From contig JAFGHX010000237.1 in assembly GCA_016929905.1 (NCBI GenBank), positions 1-40,754 on the forward strand: 40,754 nt of DNA. The letters are read 5' to 3'. How positions within the stretch are numbered: the stretch's first letter is position 1; every line of letters begins with the position of its first letter. The notes beneath the pieces are model-generated. The model searched no databases. It had not been told where the DNA came from and was given only the letters and a program-made list of their open reading frames with translations. The translations under genes and the position numbers were made by a program. This stretch comes from Kiritimatiellia bacterium (GTDB lineage: Bacteria > Verrucomicrobiota > Kiritimatiellia > JAFGHX01). Below are positions 22,968-30,431 of this stretch, piece after piece.

Positions 22968-23876
22968 GTGCCCTCTCGCGCCAGACACTTGACGGAATAC
23001 GTGTTTGCCAGGGCCCTCCTCGGCCTCATCGACACGCTGCCCTTCGGCGTTGCGGCCGGCCTGGCCCGCGGGGCGGCAGACGTGTGGTATGTGTGCGACG
23101 TACGCCGTCGTCGCATCGCGCTGAGCAACATTCGCGCGGCCGGTATGGCGGCGGGCGCTCATGACGCGCGCGCGGTTGCGCGCGCGTCCTTCCGGCATTT
23201 CGGCATGCTGATGGTGGAGACGCTGAAATCGGCGCAGGGCGCGGGGCGGACCGGAGGCGAGATCCCGATCGAGTGGCGGATTCCGCCGGAGGTGGCGGCG
23301 TTGCTGGACGATCCGACGGCGGGCATCATTCTGGCCTCGGGTCATATCGGCAACTGGGAACTGGCCGCCCGGGTGCTTTCTGGGCGGAAGCCTGTGCTGG
23401 GCGTAACGCGCAGGATGAACAATCCCTACGTGGAACGGCTGGTTCAGCGGCGGAAGCCGGCCGGCCGCTTCCATCTCACGCCGAAACACGACGGGGATGT
23501 CGGCCGCTTCGTCGGCGCTCTGAAGCGGGGCGAAATTCTCGCTCTGATGATCGACCAGCACGCGCAGGACCGGGGCATGCTGATCGATTTTCTCGGCCGG
23601 CCGGCCTCCACGCACACGGCCATTGCGCTGCTGCATCTGGTGACCGGCGCGCCGTTATGTTTCGGCTATTGCCTGCGCACCGGCCCCATGCGGTTCGCTT
23701 TCCATGCGGTCGGTCCGATCCGGCAGGCGCGCACGGGCGACAAACAACGCGACGTGCGGGCGATTCTCGAGCGGCTGACGGCGGAGCTGGAGAAGGCGAT
23801 TCAGGCCGAGCCGGGCCAATACCTGTGGGCGCACCGCCGCTGGCGCACCGGCGAGCGCGCGGATCACATCTCGTAG
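22968..23876 (+). CDS. LpxL/HtrB-type lipid A (Kdo) lysophospholipid acyltransferase
   Basis: The 302-residue membrane-bound acyltransferase transfers an acyl chain from acyl-ACP to a lipid A precursor. The catalytic HxxxxE motif is HIGNWE (His126 to Glu131), followed by the family region MIDQHAQDRGMLIDFLGRPAS and the C-terminal YLWAHRRWRTG. A hydrophobic N-terminal segment near 12-40 anchors it. The start is GTG 22968 with GGAG 10 nt upstream; the gap to the carrier gene is 92 bp without other features. Linkage with the carrier and condensing enzyme suggests that it uses their product. Its last 13 bp overlap the last bases of the oppositely directed TonB-like gene. Confidence 0.9.
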   Translation: MPSRARHLTEYVFARALLGLIDTLPFGVAAGLARGAADVWYVCDVRRRRIALSNIRAAGMAAGAHDARAVARASFRHFGMLMVETLKSAQGAGRTGGEIPIEWRIPPEVAALLDDPTAGIILASGHIGNWELAARVLSGRKPVLGVTRRMNNPYVERLVQRRKPAGRFHLTPKHDGDVGRFVGALKRGEILALMIDQHAQDRGMLIDFLGRPASTHTAIALLHLVTGAPLCFGYCLRTGPMRFAFHAVGPIRQARTGDKQRDVRAILERLTAELEKAIQAEPGQYLWAHRRWRTGERADHIS

Positions 23877-24592
23877 CGGAAGACCACGCGGCCGGCCCGC
23901 GGCCCCAGGCCCGGGTTCAGACGCCAGGCGCGCAGCGCGAGGACGAGCACGGCGTTCACCTTCTGGATCGGGGCGGGCGTCTCCAGAAAGACATGCGTGA
24001 CCCGCCCGCTGTCGCCGATCTGAAGAAACGCGGTCACCGACCACGACCGGCCGAACTGGCTCCAGTTGTGCTCGGGCACGGTCGCGACTTGAAACATGGC
24101 CGGGTCCAGGCCGTCGGAGATCTCGACGAGCAGCGCCCCCTTCAGCTTGCTGCCGACGTCCTTGAACGCGGACGATTCGCACGGAGTCGGGACGAACGGG
24201 GCACGGGTATCGGCCACGCGTTCGGCCAGGTCCTTGTCGGTGATGAGCAGCAGTTCCCGCGAGCCCGGCGAGCGGCGCTGGAGATAGACGGCTGCCGCGG
24301 CCGGCGGCAGCCCCGTTCTGGCCTGCGGTTGCGCTCTGGCCTCGGGCGAGGGGGTGCCGGGCCCCTCCTGGGGCGAGAGGGGGTCGAGGGTCCTGTCGAG
24401 CGGGGCGCGGTCGGCCGCCCCGGCCCAGGGCGTGAAGTACACCTCGGCGGCGAACCGCCTGGGCGTGGGCAGCACGTGCGGCGCGCCGGGCGAGAGGCAG
24501 ACGAACCAGACGGCGTGCCAGCCGAGCGCGAGAAGGAGGGCGAAAACCCAGCTCAGCCGCGACGTCTGGCGGTGCTTCCGGCCTTCCCTCAT
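23864..24592 (-). CDS. TonB-like periplasmic energy transducer
   Basis: The 242-residue protein has one N-terminal membrane helix (about 13-32, LSWVFALLLALGWHAVWFVC), a Pro/Ala/Arg-rich periplasmic stretch, and a C-terminal domain. That domain reads GRVTHVFLETPAPIQKVNAVLVLALRAWRLNPGL, the pattern of TonB C-terminal domains. It lacks a long (Pro-Lys/Glu) spacer. It would couple the ExbB/ExbD proton channel to an outer-membrane partner. ATG 24592 overlaps the exbD stop by 4 bp and is preceded by AAGGAG. The 3' end overlaps the convergent acyltransferase gene by 13 bp. A general TolA-like role is an alternative. Confidence 0.75.
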   Translation of the reverse strand: MREGRKHRQTSRLSWVFALLLALGWHAVWFVCLSPGAPHVLPTPRRFAAEVYFTPWAGAADRAPLDRTLDPLSPQEGPGTPSPEARAQPQARTGLPPAAAAVYLQRRSPGSRELLLITDKDLAERVADTRAPFVPTPCESSAFKDVGSKLKGALLVEISDGLDPAMFQVATVPEHNWSQFGRSWSVTAFLQIGDSGRVTHVFLETPAPIQKVNAVLVLALRAWRLNPGLGPRAGRVVFRYEM

Positions 24593-25092
24593 TGCGCCGG
24601 CTCCTTCCGCGGCTGGTGCGGCTGTTCGGCGGCAGTCTGCGTGGCCAGGTTCACCTGTTTGATGCCGGCGGTCGACGCCATGTTGATAACCGCGATGATG
24701 GCGCCGTGCGGCACGCGATGGTCGGCCTCGACGACAACCGTTGTGTCCGGGTGTTGGTGCGCCGCCTGGCTGAAAAGGGACGCCAGCCCGTCCATGGTCG
24801 TGCGTTCGTCGTTGAAGAAAACGATCCCCTCCTGCGTCAGGATGACGACCATCGGGCCGTAGGTCGACCCGGCGCTGGCCAGCGGTGCGCGCGGGAGTTG
24901 GACGGTGACGCCGGGCTGGAGCACGAACTTGAAGTTGACGAGCAGGAAGAGCACGATCAGCAGCACCACGTCCGCCAGGGGCACGATGTTCCACGTGCCG
25001 GCGAACGGCTTTCGCGTGGGGCGAAAGCGTCTGTCAAGGATGCCCAGCGGTCTTGTTTCCGCCGGCGCCACACTGTTTGCGACGAGGTGCAC
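24589..25092 (-). CDS. exbD: ExbD/TolR family biopolymer transport protein (GTG start)
   Basis: The 167-residue inner-membrane protein has a single transmembrane helix, NIVPLADVVLLIVLFLLVNF. Asp41 in it is the proton-carrying residue of the ExbB/ExbD and TolQ/TolR motors. The periplasmic domain (about 58-150) has the family beta-alpha fold, including GIVFFNDE and VVVEADHRVPHGAIIAVINMA. The start is GTG 25092, immediately after the exbB stop, with a GGAG inside the exbB end. A basic N-terminal tail of 30 residues is longer than in E. coli ExbD. It forms the motor with ExbB and drives the TonB-like protein. Confidence 0.92.
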   Translation of the reverse strand: MHLVANSVAPAETRPLGILDRRFRPTRKPFAGTWNIVPLADVVLLIVLFLLVNFKFVLQPGVTVQLPRAPLASAGSTYGPMVVILTQEGIVFFNDERTTMDGLASLFSQAAHQHPDTTVVVEADHRVPHGAIIAVINMASTAGIKQVNLATQTAAEQPHQPRKEPAQ

Positions 25093-25740
25093 TCAGGACT
25101 CCGTTCGATCCGCCGCAGGCGTGGATTCCTCGGCGCGTGAGCCGGCAAGAAACGCCAGGATCTCGTTTGCAGCCCGCTCGAGTTCGATCAGGATCGACTG
25201 GACGCGGCCGACGAGAAAGTTGTAGGCCGTGTAGCTCAGGATGGCGACGATGAGGCCCGCGGCGGTCGTCACGAGTGCTTGCCACATGCCGCCGGTGAGA
25301 TCCTCGGCGTGCACGGGCAGCGCGTTCTGCTTGATGACGAGCAGGGTGCGCATCATCCCCCAGACGGTACCGAGCAGGCCGAGCAGCGGCGCGATGTGGG
25401 CGACGGTCGCCAGGATGTTCATGTTCTTCTCCAGCCGCGGTATTTCGGCCAGCCCGGCGTCGCCAATGGCCTGGCGGATCGTCGCGCGGTCCCTGTCATG
25501 GTGCAGGACGGCGGCGCGCACGACATGCGAGACGGGGCCGGGCGTCTCGTCGCAGATGCTCACGGCTTCGGCGATCCGTTTCGTCTTGAGGATGGTGGTG
25601 ATGCCCTTGAGAAAATCGTCGGTCTTGATCTGTGCGCGGTGCAGATGAAAAGCGCGCTCGACGAAGATGGCGAAAGCCACCAGGCTGGCCACGAGAATGG
25701 GCCACATCAGCGGCCCGCCCTGCTGCATGATTCCAAACAC
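25093..25740 (-). CDS. exbB: ExbB/TolQ/MotA family proton channel protein (GTG start)
   Basis: The 215-residue inner-membrane protein has three helices in the ExbB pattern: PLMWPILVASLVAFAIFVER, then after a cytoplasmic loop IAPLLGLLGTVWGMM and MWQALVTTAAGLIVAILSYTAY. The GLLGTV and TTAAGL motifs line the proton path. The start is GTG 25740 with AAAGGA 7 nt upstream. It follows the TPR gene by 22 bp and is directly joined to exbD. Together with ExbD it would convert the proton gradient into force on the TonB-like protein. TolQ of a Tol-Pal system is an alternative, but no tolB or pal is nearby. Confidence 0.93.
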   Translation of the reverse strand: MFGIMQQGGPLMWPILVASLVAFAIFVERAFHLHRAQIKTDDFLKGITTILKTKRIAEAVSICDETPGPVSHVVRAAVLHHDRDRATIRQAIGDAGLAEIPRLEKNMNILATVAHIAPLLGLLGTVWGMMRTLLVIKQNALPVHAEDLTGGMWQALVTTAAGLIVAILSYTAYNFLVGRVQSILIELERAANEILAFLAGSRAEESTPAADRTES

Positions 25741-25762
25741 GGTTGCGTCCTTTCAAGCCAGA

Positions 25763-28348
25763 TTAGTAGAACAGCAGCCAGTTTTCCAGCCGGATCTTGT
25801 TGATCCGTTCCTGGGCGTCCTTGCTGGCCGGGACATCGGCGTCGACGATGTGCCGGTAGATATTGACGGCCTCCCGCCATTTCTTCTGCGCTTCGCAGAT
25901 GCCGGCCGCCGAGATGGCCGCCCGGGTGAACCAGTAAGCGCCGTCGACCCGTCTGCCCTCTTCGCGGAACGTGAGGTACTTGTACACCACTTCGGTGAGG
26001 TACTGATGGAGCGCTTCGTCTTTTCGGTTCGTCTTCTCCAGGCACCGTCCGATCCACAGATGCGCCTGGAGCTTGAGATCGAGGGGGGCTTTCGTACTGT
26101 CGACGATGACGCGGAACGACGTGATCGCCTCCTCGTAACGCTCCGGGGCGTGCGTGCCGAGCGTGAACTGGCAATCGCCCTTGCGCAGCCAGGCGTGGTC
26201 CGCGAGGTAGCTGTCCGGGAACTGCTTGATGACCTCGTCGAACAGCACGATGGCCCCCGAGTATTCCAGCAGCCACATGAGGGCGACGCCCTGCCGGTAC
26301 CGGGCCTCGGGGATCAGGGGGCTCGCGGGGAAGTGTTTCTTCAGGGTGTTGAAGCGCTCCACCGCGCGGCGGTACGCCTTCTGTTCGGATGCGACGCGGC
26401 CGGCCCAAAACAGGGCCTTATCGGCCAGCGCGTTCCCGGGGTGCTTCTCAAAAAGCGCGACGAAGTGCTTCTCTGCGTTTTCGTAATCCTGGCGATTGTA
26501 GGCGAGGTTGCCCATCGAAAACAGGACATGGGGGGTCCAGCCCGAAGCCGGATGCTTCTGCACGAACTGGTCCCAGACCTGAGCCGCGGCGGCGGTGTCG
26601 CCGAGCATGAGCTGACAATTTCCGCGGCGGAACTCGGCCTCCTCGGCCCATTCGCTTTGCGGGAATTTCGTCACGACGTCCCCGAAATCGGCGAGTGCTT
26701 TCTCGAAATGCCCGAGCTTGTAGTGGACACGCCCGCGGCTGCAGAGGCTTTGGGCGAAGAGCGGGCCGTCCGGATACGTGCTCATCACCCGGTGGTAGTC
26801 GGCAACCGCTTGCTCCAGGTTGTTCTGCTGCTCGGCCGTCTCGCCCATGCGCAGGAGTGCGCGCTCGGCGAGCGGGTTCTCGGCCCAGCGTTCCGCAAGG
26901 CCGGCAAAACCTTTGCGGGCCTTGTCGATTTCACCCAGCCGCGCGGCGCATTCGGCGGCCTGAAATTCGGACTGCGGCGCCAGCGGCGAATCGGCAAACT
27001 CGGCCAGGAACCGGGCATAGGTGGCGGAAGCCGTCTTGAATTGCGCATGGGCAAACTGGGCGTCGGCCGTCTTCAGCAACGCCTTCTGCTTGTCGTCCGC
27101 CCCGTCGGGGAACAGGTTGTATGCCTTCTCGAAGGCCGCGGCACTCTCCGCGTTTCGACCGAGGTTCAGCAGCGCCCAGCCCTTTCCGAAGAGTGCCCTG
27201 GCCTGGCCCTCCGGCCGGGTGTACGTTTCCAGGTACAACTGGAATTCCTCCACGGCCCTTGCGTTGTCTTTGTGGTCCAGCAGGTACTCGGCCAGCTCGA
27301 GTTGGATCCGCTCGGCCAGCGGGTCGTTCGGGACGCTCGCGATGAAGGCCTTGAGTCGTGCGGTGCCTTCTTCCAGTTTGCCGAGCTTGATCAGCAAGCG
27401 ACCCAGCACGACAAGGCCTTCGTTCTTCAGCTCGGGACTGCGGGAGAGCTCAAGGCCCTTCTGCAGCGAGTCCACCGCCGGTTCGAGCTTGCCTTCCGCT
27501 TCTTCAATCCGGCCCAGGGCGTAGTAGGCCCGCGCGCGGTGATCTTCATGCAGATTGGGCAAGGCCAACAGCGCCGTGAAGACGGAGCGGGCCTCGGGGA
27601 AATCGCGCTGGGTGATCAGGATCTGCCCGAGCCAATAGTAGCCCTGGCGCGCCGCCTGGGTTTCCGGCGCCGCCGTCACCAGCTTGCGCAGCACGTCGCG
27701 CGCCTCCGCCACCTTGCCGGCCGTCACCAGCGCCTGCGCCCAGTCCAGCAGATTGGGCGGCCCCTCCGGCGTATTTCCGTGCTCCGCGTCGAACGCCGCG
27801 AACTGCTCGAACGCCTTCTCCTTCTGCCCGGCCTGCAGGCAACAGCGGATTCGGAGCCGTTTGGCCTGCACGAGGTACAGGCTGGCGGGGTACGTGTCCT
27901 CGAACCCTTGCAGCGTGCTCAGCGCATCCGTCAGGAGCCCGGCTTCGTACTCGGCGGTTGCGCGCCAGAAGTCCATGGCGCTGACCCACTCGGTTTGGCG
28001 GGCGGCGGGATCGACAGCCTTCAGCCGTTCGATCTGTTCCCGATACTTCTTCTGGCCGTAGAGGGCGCGCGCCAGCAGGACGGTTCCTTCGCCAAGCCGC
28101 TCGGGCGAGCGGGTCGCCTTCTTGAGAAGCGCCTCGAATTGCTGCTGGGCCAGTTCGTAAAGCTCGTCTTCCAGAGCGGCCTTGCCGTTGGTCAGCAGCT
28201 CGTCGAGCTGCCGGTCCCGCCGGCTGCCGCCGGCGGCGTCACACGTGAACATGAGCAGGAGCAGCGCCGCCGCAGCGGCCGCGATCGGCCGGGCGCGCGA
28301 CCGGCCGGTGCGGAAGCATTCGAGGTACAGGTTCCATTGATCCAACAT
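25763..28348 (-). CDS. Large tetratricopeptide-repeat protein, exported or membrane-anchored
   Basis: The 861-residue protein is built almost wholly of TPR-like helical pairs, for example LPRNGKAALEDELYELAQQQF-type and later GNLAYNRQDYENAEKHFVALFEKHPGNALADKALFWAG repeats taken separately, spanning about residues 55 to 840. Near residue 22-38 a hydrophobic run (ARPIAAAAAALLLLMFTCDA) acts as a signal peptide or anchor; the Cys may be a lipidation site, though the match is loose. GGAG 7 nt before ATG 28348 favours this start over a TTG at 28429. It heads the operon with ExbB, ExbD and the TonB-like protein, as TPR partners do in Agl/Tol-like machines. It probably acts as a periplasmic scaffold; the partner is unknown. 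Confidence 0.85.
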   Translation of the reverse strand: MLDQWNLYLECFRTGRSRARPIAAAAAALLLLMFTCDAAGGSRRDRQLDELLTNGKAALEDELYELAQQQFEALLKKATRSPERLGEGTVLLARALYGQKKYREQIERLKAVDPAARQTEWVSAMDFWRATAEYEAGLLTDALSTLQGFEDTYPASLYLVQAKRLRIRCCLQAGQKEKAFEQFAAFDAEHGNTPEGPPNLLDWAQALVTAGKVAEARDVLRKLVTAAPETQAARQGYYWLGQILITQRDFPEARSVFTALLALPNLHEDHRARAYYALGRIEEAEGKLEPAVDSLQKGLELSRSPELKNEGLVVLGRLLIKLGKLEEGTARLKAFIASVPNDPLAERIQLELAEYLLDHKDNARAVEEFQLYLETYTRPEGQARALFGKGWALLNLGRNAESAAAFEKAYNLFPDGADDKQKALLKTADAQFAHAQFKTASATYARFLAEFADSPLAPQSEFQAAECAARLGEIDKARKGFAGLAERWAENPLAERALLRMGETAEQQNNLEQAVADYHRVMSTYPDGPLFAQSLCSRGRVHYKLGHFEKALADFGDVVTKFPQSEWAEEAEFRRGNCQLMLGDTAAAAQVWDQFVQKHPASGWTPHVLFSMGNLAYNRQDYENAEKHFVALFEKHPGNALADKALFWAGRVASEQKAYRRAVERFNTLKKHFPASPLIPEARYRQGVALMWLLEYSGAIVLFDEVIKQFPDSYLADHAWLRKGDCQFTLGTHAPERYEEAITSFRVIVDSTKAPLDLKLQAHLWIGRCLEKTNRKDEALHQYLTEVVYKYLTFREEGRRVDGAYWFTRAAISAAGICEAQKKWREAVNIYRHIVDADVPASKDAQERINKIRLENWLLFY

Positions 28349-28435
28349 CCAGTGGCTCCATTCCCGGACGCCGGCCGCCCCGGCGCAGCGCCGCACGGCC
28401 GGATAACTGAGTAATGCCCGAATTCGCAAGCCGAA

Positions 28436-29077
28436 TCAAGCACGAAATCCGGCGTGCGCTTCGACCCAGTCCAGAATGCGGGAGGCGACCTCTGTCTTGA
28501 GCATGAGGGGCAGCGCTTCGACCGTTCCGTCGGCGGCCAGCAGCGTGACTCTGTTGGTGTCCACTTCGAAGCCCGCGTCCGCCCGGCTCACGTCGTTGGC
28601 CACGATCAGATCCAGCCGTTTTGCCTGCAGTTTGCGGCGCGCCTCCTCCTCCGGCTCTCCGGTCTCGGCCGCGAACCCGACGAAAACGCGGCCGCCCTTC
28701 CGCGCGGCGACAGCCTGCAGAATGTCGGGCGTGCGCTCCATCTCCAATTGCGCCGGCATGCGGTTTTTCTTCAGCTTGAGCGGGCTCGGGGTTCTGGGCC
28801 GCCAATCCGCGACCGCGGCGCTCATGATGAGGGCATCCGACCAGTCCAGGTTCGCTTGAACGGCCGCGAGCATGTCCTGTGCGGTCACGACTGCGACGCG
28901 CTCCGCCGCCGGCGGGGCGGGGACCGCGATGGGACCCGTGACGAGCCGGACCGCGTGACCACGCGCCAATGCCGCCTCGGCCAGTGCCACGCCCATCCGG
29001 CCCGAGGAGCGGTTGCTGATGAAGCGGACCGGATCGATCGGCTCCCGCGTCGGCCCGGCTGTGATGAGGATGTTCAT
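28436..29077 (-). CDS. coaB: Phosphopantothenate-cysteine ligase, stand-alone
   Basis: The 213-residue enzyme joins 4'-phosphopantothenate to cysteine using a nucleotide triphosphate, in coenzyme A synthesis. It begins at the CoaB domain itself: [20 protein letters not shown], then NRSSGRMG. It continues with the dimer and active-site motifs [19 protein letters not shown] and LIVANDVS, and GFAAET. In most bacteria this is the C-terminal half of a fused CoaBC; here it has its own ATG and is separated from coaC by 112 bp. An in-frame TGA seven codons upstream excludes a longer product. No Shine-Dalgarno precedes the ATG (the sequence there is CCCTCCGTCTC), which is odd. Confidence 0.93.
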   Translation of the reverse strand: MNILITAGPTREPIDPVRFISNRSSGRMGVALAEAALARGHAVRLVTGPIAVPAPPAAERVAVVTAQDMLAAVQANLDWSDALIMSAAVADWRPRTPSPLKLKKNRMPAQLEMERTPDILQAVAARKGGRVFVGFAAETGEPEEEARRKLQAKRLDLIVANDVSRADAGFEVDTNRVTLLAADGTVEALPLMLKTEVASRILDWVEAHAGFRA

Positions 29078-29088
29078 GAGACGGAGGG

Positions 29089-29179
29089 TTTTCAGGTTTC
29101 AGGTGTCAGGTTTCAGCGTTCAGGTGTCAGTGTTCTTCTGGCGTCCGAAGCCTGACACCTGACACCTGACAACTGAAAC
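29089..29179. repeat. Heptamer array with inverted halves between coaC and coaB
   Basis: Six units (TTTTCAG, GTTTCAG, GTGTCAG, GTTTCAG, CGTTCAG, GTGTCAG; 29089-29130) are followed by a 21-nt centre. Then come four units of the complementary type (CTGACAC twice, CTGACAA, CTGAAAC; 29152-29179). The two halves can pair into a long hairpin. The array fills nearly all the spacer between the two coenzyme A genes. Confidence 0.8.
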
Positions 29180-29189
29180 CCAAGACGAA

Positions 29190-29744
29190 TCACGGATTCC
29201 CGATGTCGGCCGCTTCGCAGACGGCCTTCACGATGGTTTCCAGCGGCGCGAGCCGGCCGCGGCCGGCATAGCCGCACGCCAGTTCGCCCTCCGCCACGTC
29301 GAGTACGTTGGCTTTCCACGCCTTCAGTTTTGCCACATGTTCCCGCGTAGCGGGATGGTCCCACATCTTCTCGTTCATGGCCGGCGCGATCACCAGCGGG
29401 GCCGTCGTGGCCAGCGCGGTGGCCGTCAGCAGGTCGTCCGCCAGGCCCAGCGCGAGCTTGGCCAGCACGTTGGCCGTGCAGGGCGCGATCAGGAATACGT
29501 CCGCCTCGTCGGCAAGGGCGATGTGGGCGGGCGACCAGGACGCCGGTCTTTCGAACATATCGACGGCGACCGGATTTTGAGAGAGCGTCTGGAACGTGAG
29601 TGCCCCAACGAACCGCGTGGCCGCCCGGGTCATGACGACGCGGACGTCCAGCCCACGCGTTTTCAGCATGCGCACCAGCTCGGCCGCCTTGTAGGCGGCG
29701 ATGGAGCCTGTCACGCCCAGAAGCACGTGCTTGTCGTTCCCCAT
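29190..29744 (-). CDS. coaC: Phosphopantothenoylcysteine decarboxylase, stand-alone
   Basis: The 184-residue flavoprotein decarboxylates 4'-phosphopantothenoylcysteine to 4'-phosphopantetheine. HFCD-family features are visible: LLGVTGSIAAYKAAELV at the start, the active-site His in the WSPAHIALADEADVFLIAPCTANVL region, the substrate-binding APAMNEKMWDHPAT, and the Cys-containing flap EGELACGYAGRGRL. The frame stops 4 codons after the usual domain end, before the repeat array, so it is not fused to CoaB. GGGAGGAG upstream gives a strong ribosome site. It follows gmk by 42 bp, matching the common gmk-coaBC gene order, but without rpoZ between them. Confidence 0.94.
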   Translation of the reverse strand: MGNDKHVLLGVTGSIAAYKAAELVRMLKTRGLDVRVVMTRAATRFVGALTFQTLSQNPVAVDMFERPASWSPAHIALADEADVFLIAPCTANVLAKLALGLADDLLTATALATTAPLVIAPAMNEKMWDHPATREHVAKLKAWKANVLDVAEGELACGYAGRGRLAPLETIVKAVCEAADIGNP

Positions 29745-29786
29745 GGCCTGCTCCTCCCTTCGACTTTCGTCGGTCGACCGCCCGCC

Positions 29787-30431
29787 TCAGGCGATCCGGC
29801 AATGCTCCGCGATCACGATCGCGCGCAGCTGGGCGTAGGCGGTTTCGAGATCGTCGTTCACGATGCCGTATTGATACTCGGGGCGGCCGCGGAGTTCCTG
29901 CTCGGCATTTCGGAGGCGGCCCCGTATGACCGCGTCGGAATCCTGGGCGCGCTTGACGAGGCGCGCCTCCAGCGCCTGCAGGGAAGGGGGCGCGACGAAG
30001 ACGTCGACGAAGCCGAGCCGTATCGGATCCGCCGCGTCCGCCGCGCGCGCCCGCTCTCTGATCTGGCGCGCGCCCTGCACGTCGATGTCCATGAGCACGT
30101 CGCGGCCGGCGTTCAGCGCGGCGGCCACCGTCTCGGCGAGTGTCCCGTAGCGGTGGCCGTGGACCACGGCGTGCTCCAGGAACGCGCCGCGCGCGATCCG
30201 AGCCTTGAACTCGGCTTCCGTGAGAAAGTGATAGTCTTCGCCGTCCTTCTCGCCGGGCCGTGGCGGGCGGGTTGTACAGGAGACGGAGTAGTCCATCGCC
30301 TCGAACTCGGCCAGGAGCCGGTCGCAGAGGGTTGTCTTGCCGGCGCCCGACGGTGCGGAGATCACGATCAACAACGCCCGTCCAGGCGGCTGCCGTTGCG
30401 GTTCACGCGCGTTGTGCGGGCTACTCGACAT
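29787..30431 (-). CDS. gmk: Guanylate kinase
   Basis: The 214-residue enzyme phosphorylates GMP to GDP with ATP. After a short basic/proline-rich extension of about 18 residues, LIVISAPSGAGKTTL holds the P-loop. The GMP-binding part SVSCTTRPPRPGEKDGEDYHFL is followed by the lid, and DVLMDIDVQGARQIR and VFVAPPSLQALEARL complete the fold. A small insertion (ERARAADAADPIRL) before the VFVAPPS strand is unusual. It overlaps the yicC stop by 11 bp, with GGAG in the yicC end as a ribosome site, so the two are cotranslated. Confidence 0.96.
   Translation of the reverse strand: MSSSPHNAREPQRQPPGRALLIVISAPSGAGKTTLCDRLLAEFEAMDYSVSCTTRPPRPGEKDGEDYHFLTEAEFKARIARGAFLEHAVVHGHRYGTLAETVAAALNAGRDVLMDIDVQGARQIRERARAADAADPIRLGFVDVFVAPPSLQALEARLVKRAQDSDAVIRGRLRNAEQELRGRPEYQYGIVNDDLETAYAQLRAIVIAEHCRIA

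Noticed and set aside
25667..28414. A 915-codon open frame on the plus strand.
   Set aside because: It is antisense to the TPR and ExbB genes. The plus-strand translation has no repeats or motifs, whereas the minus strand shows regular TPR helices.
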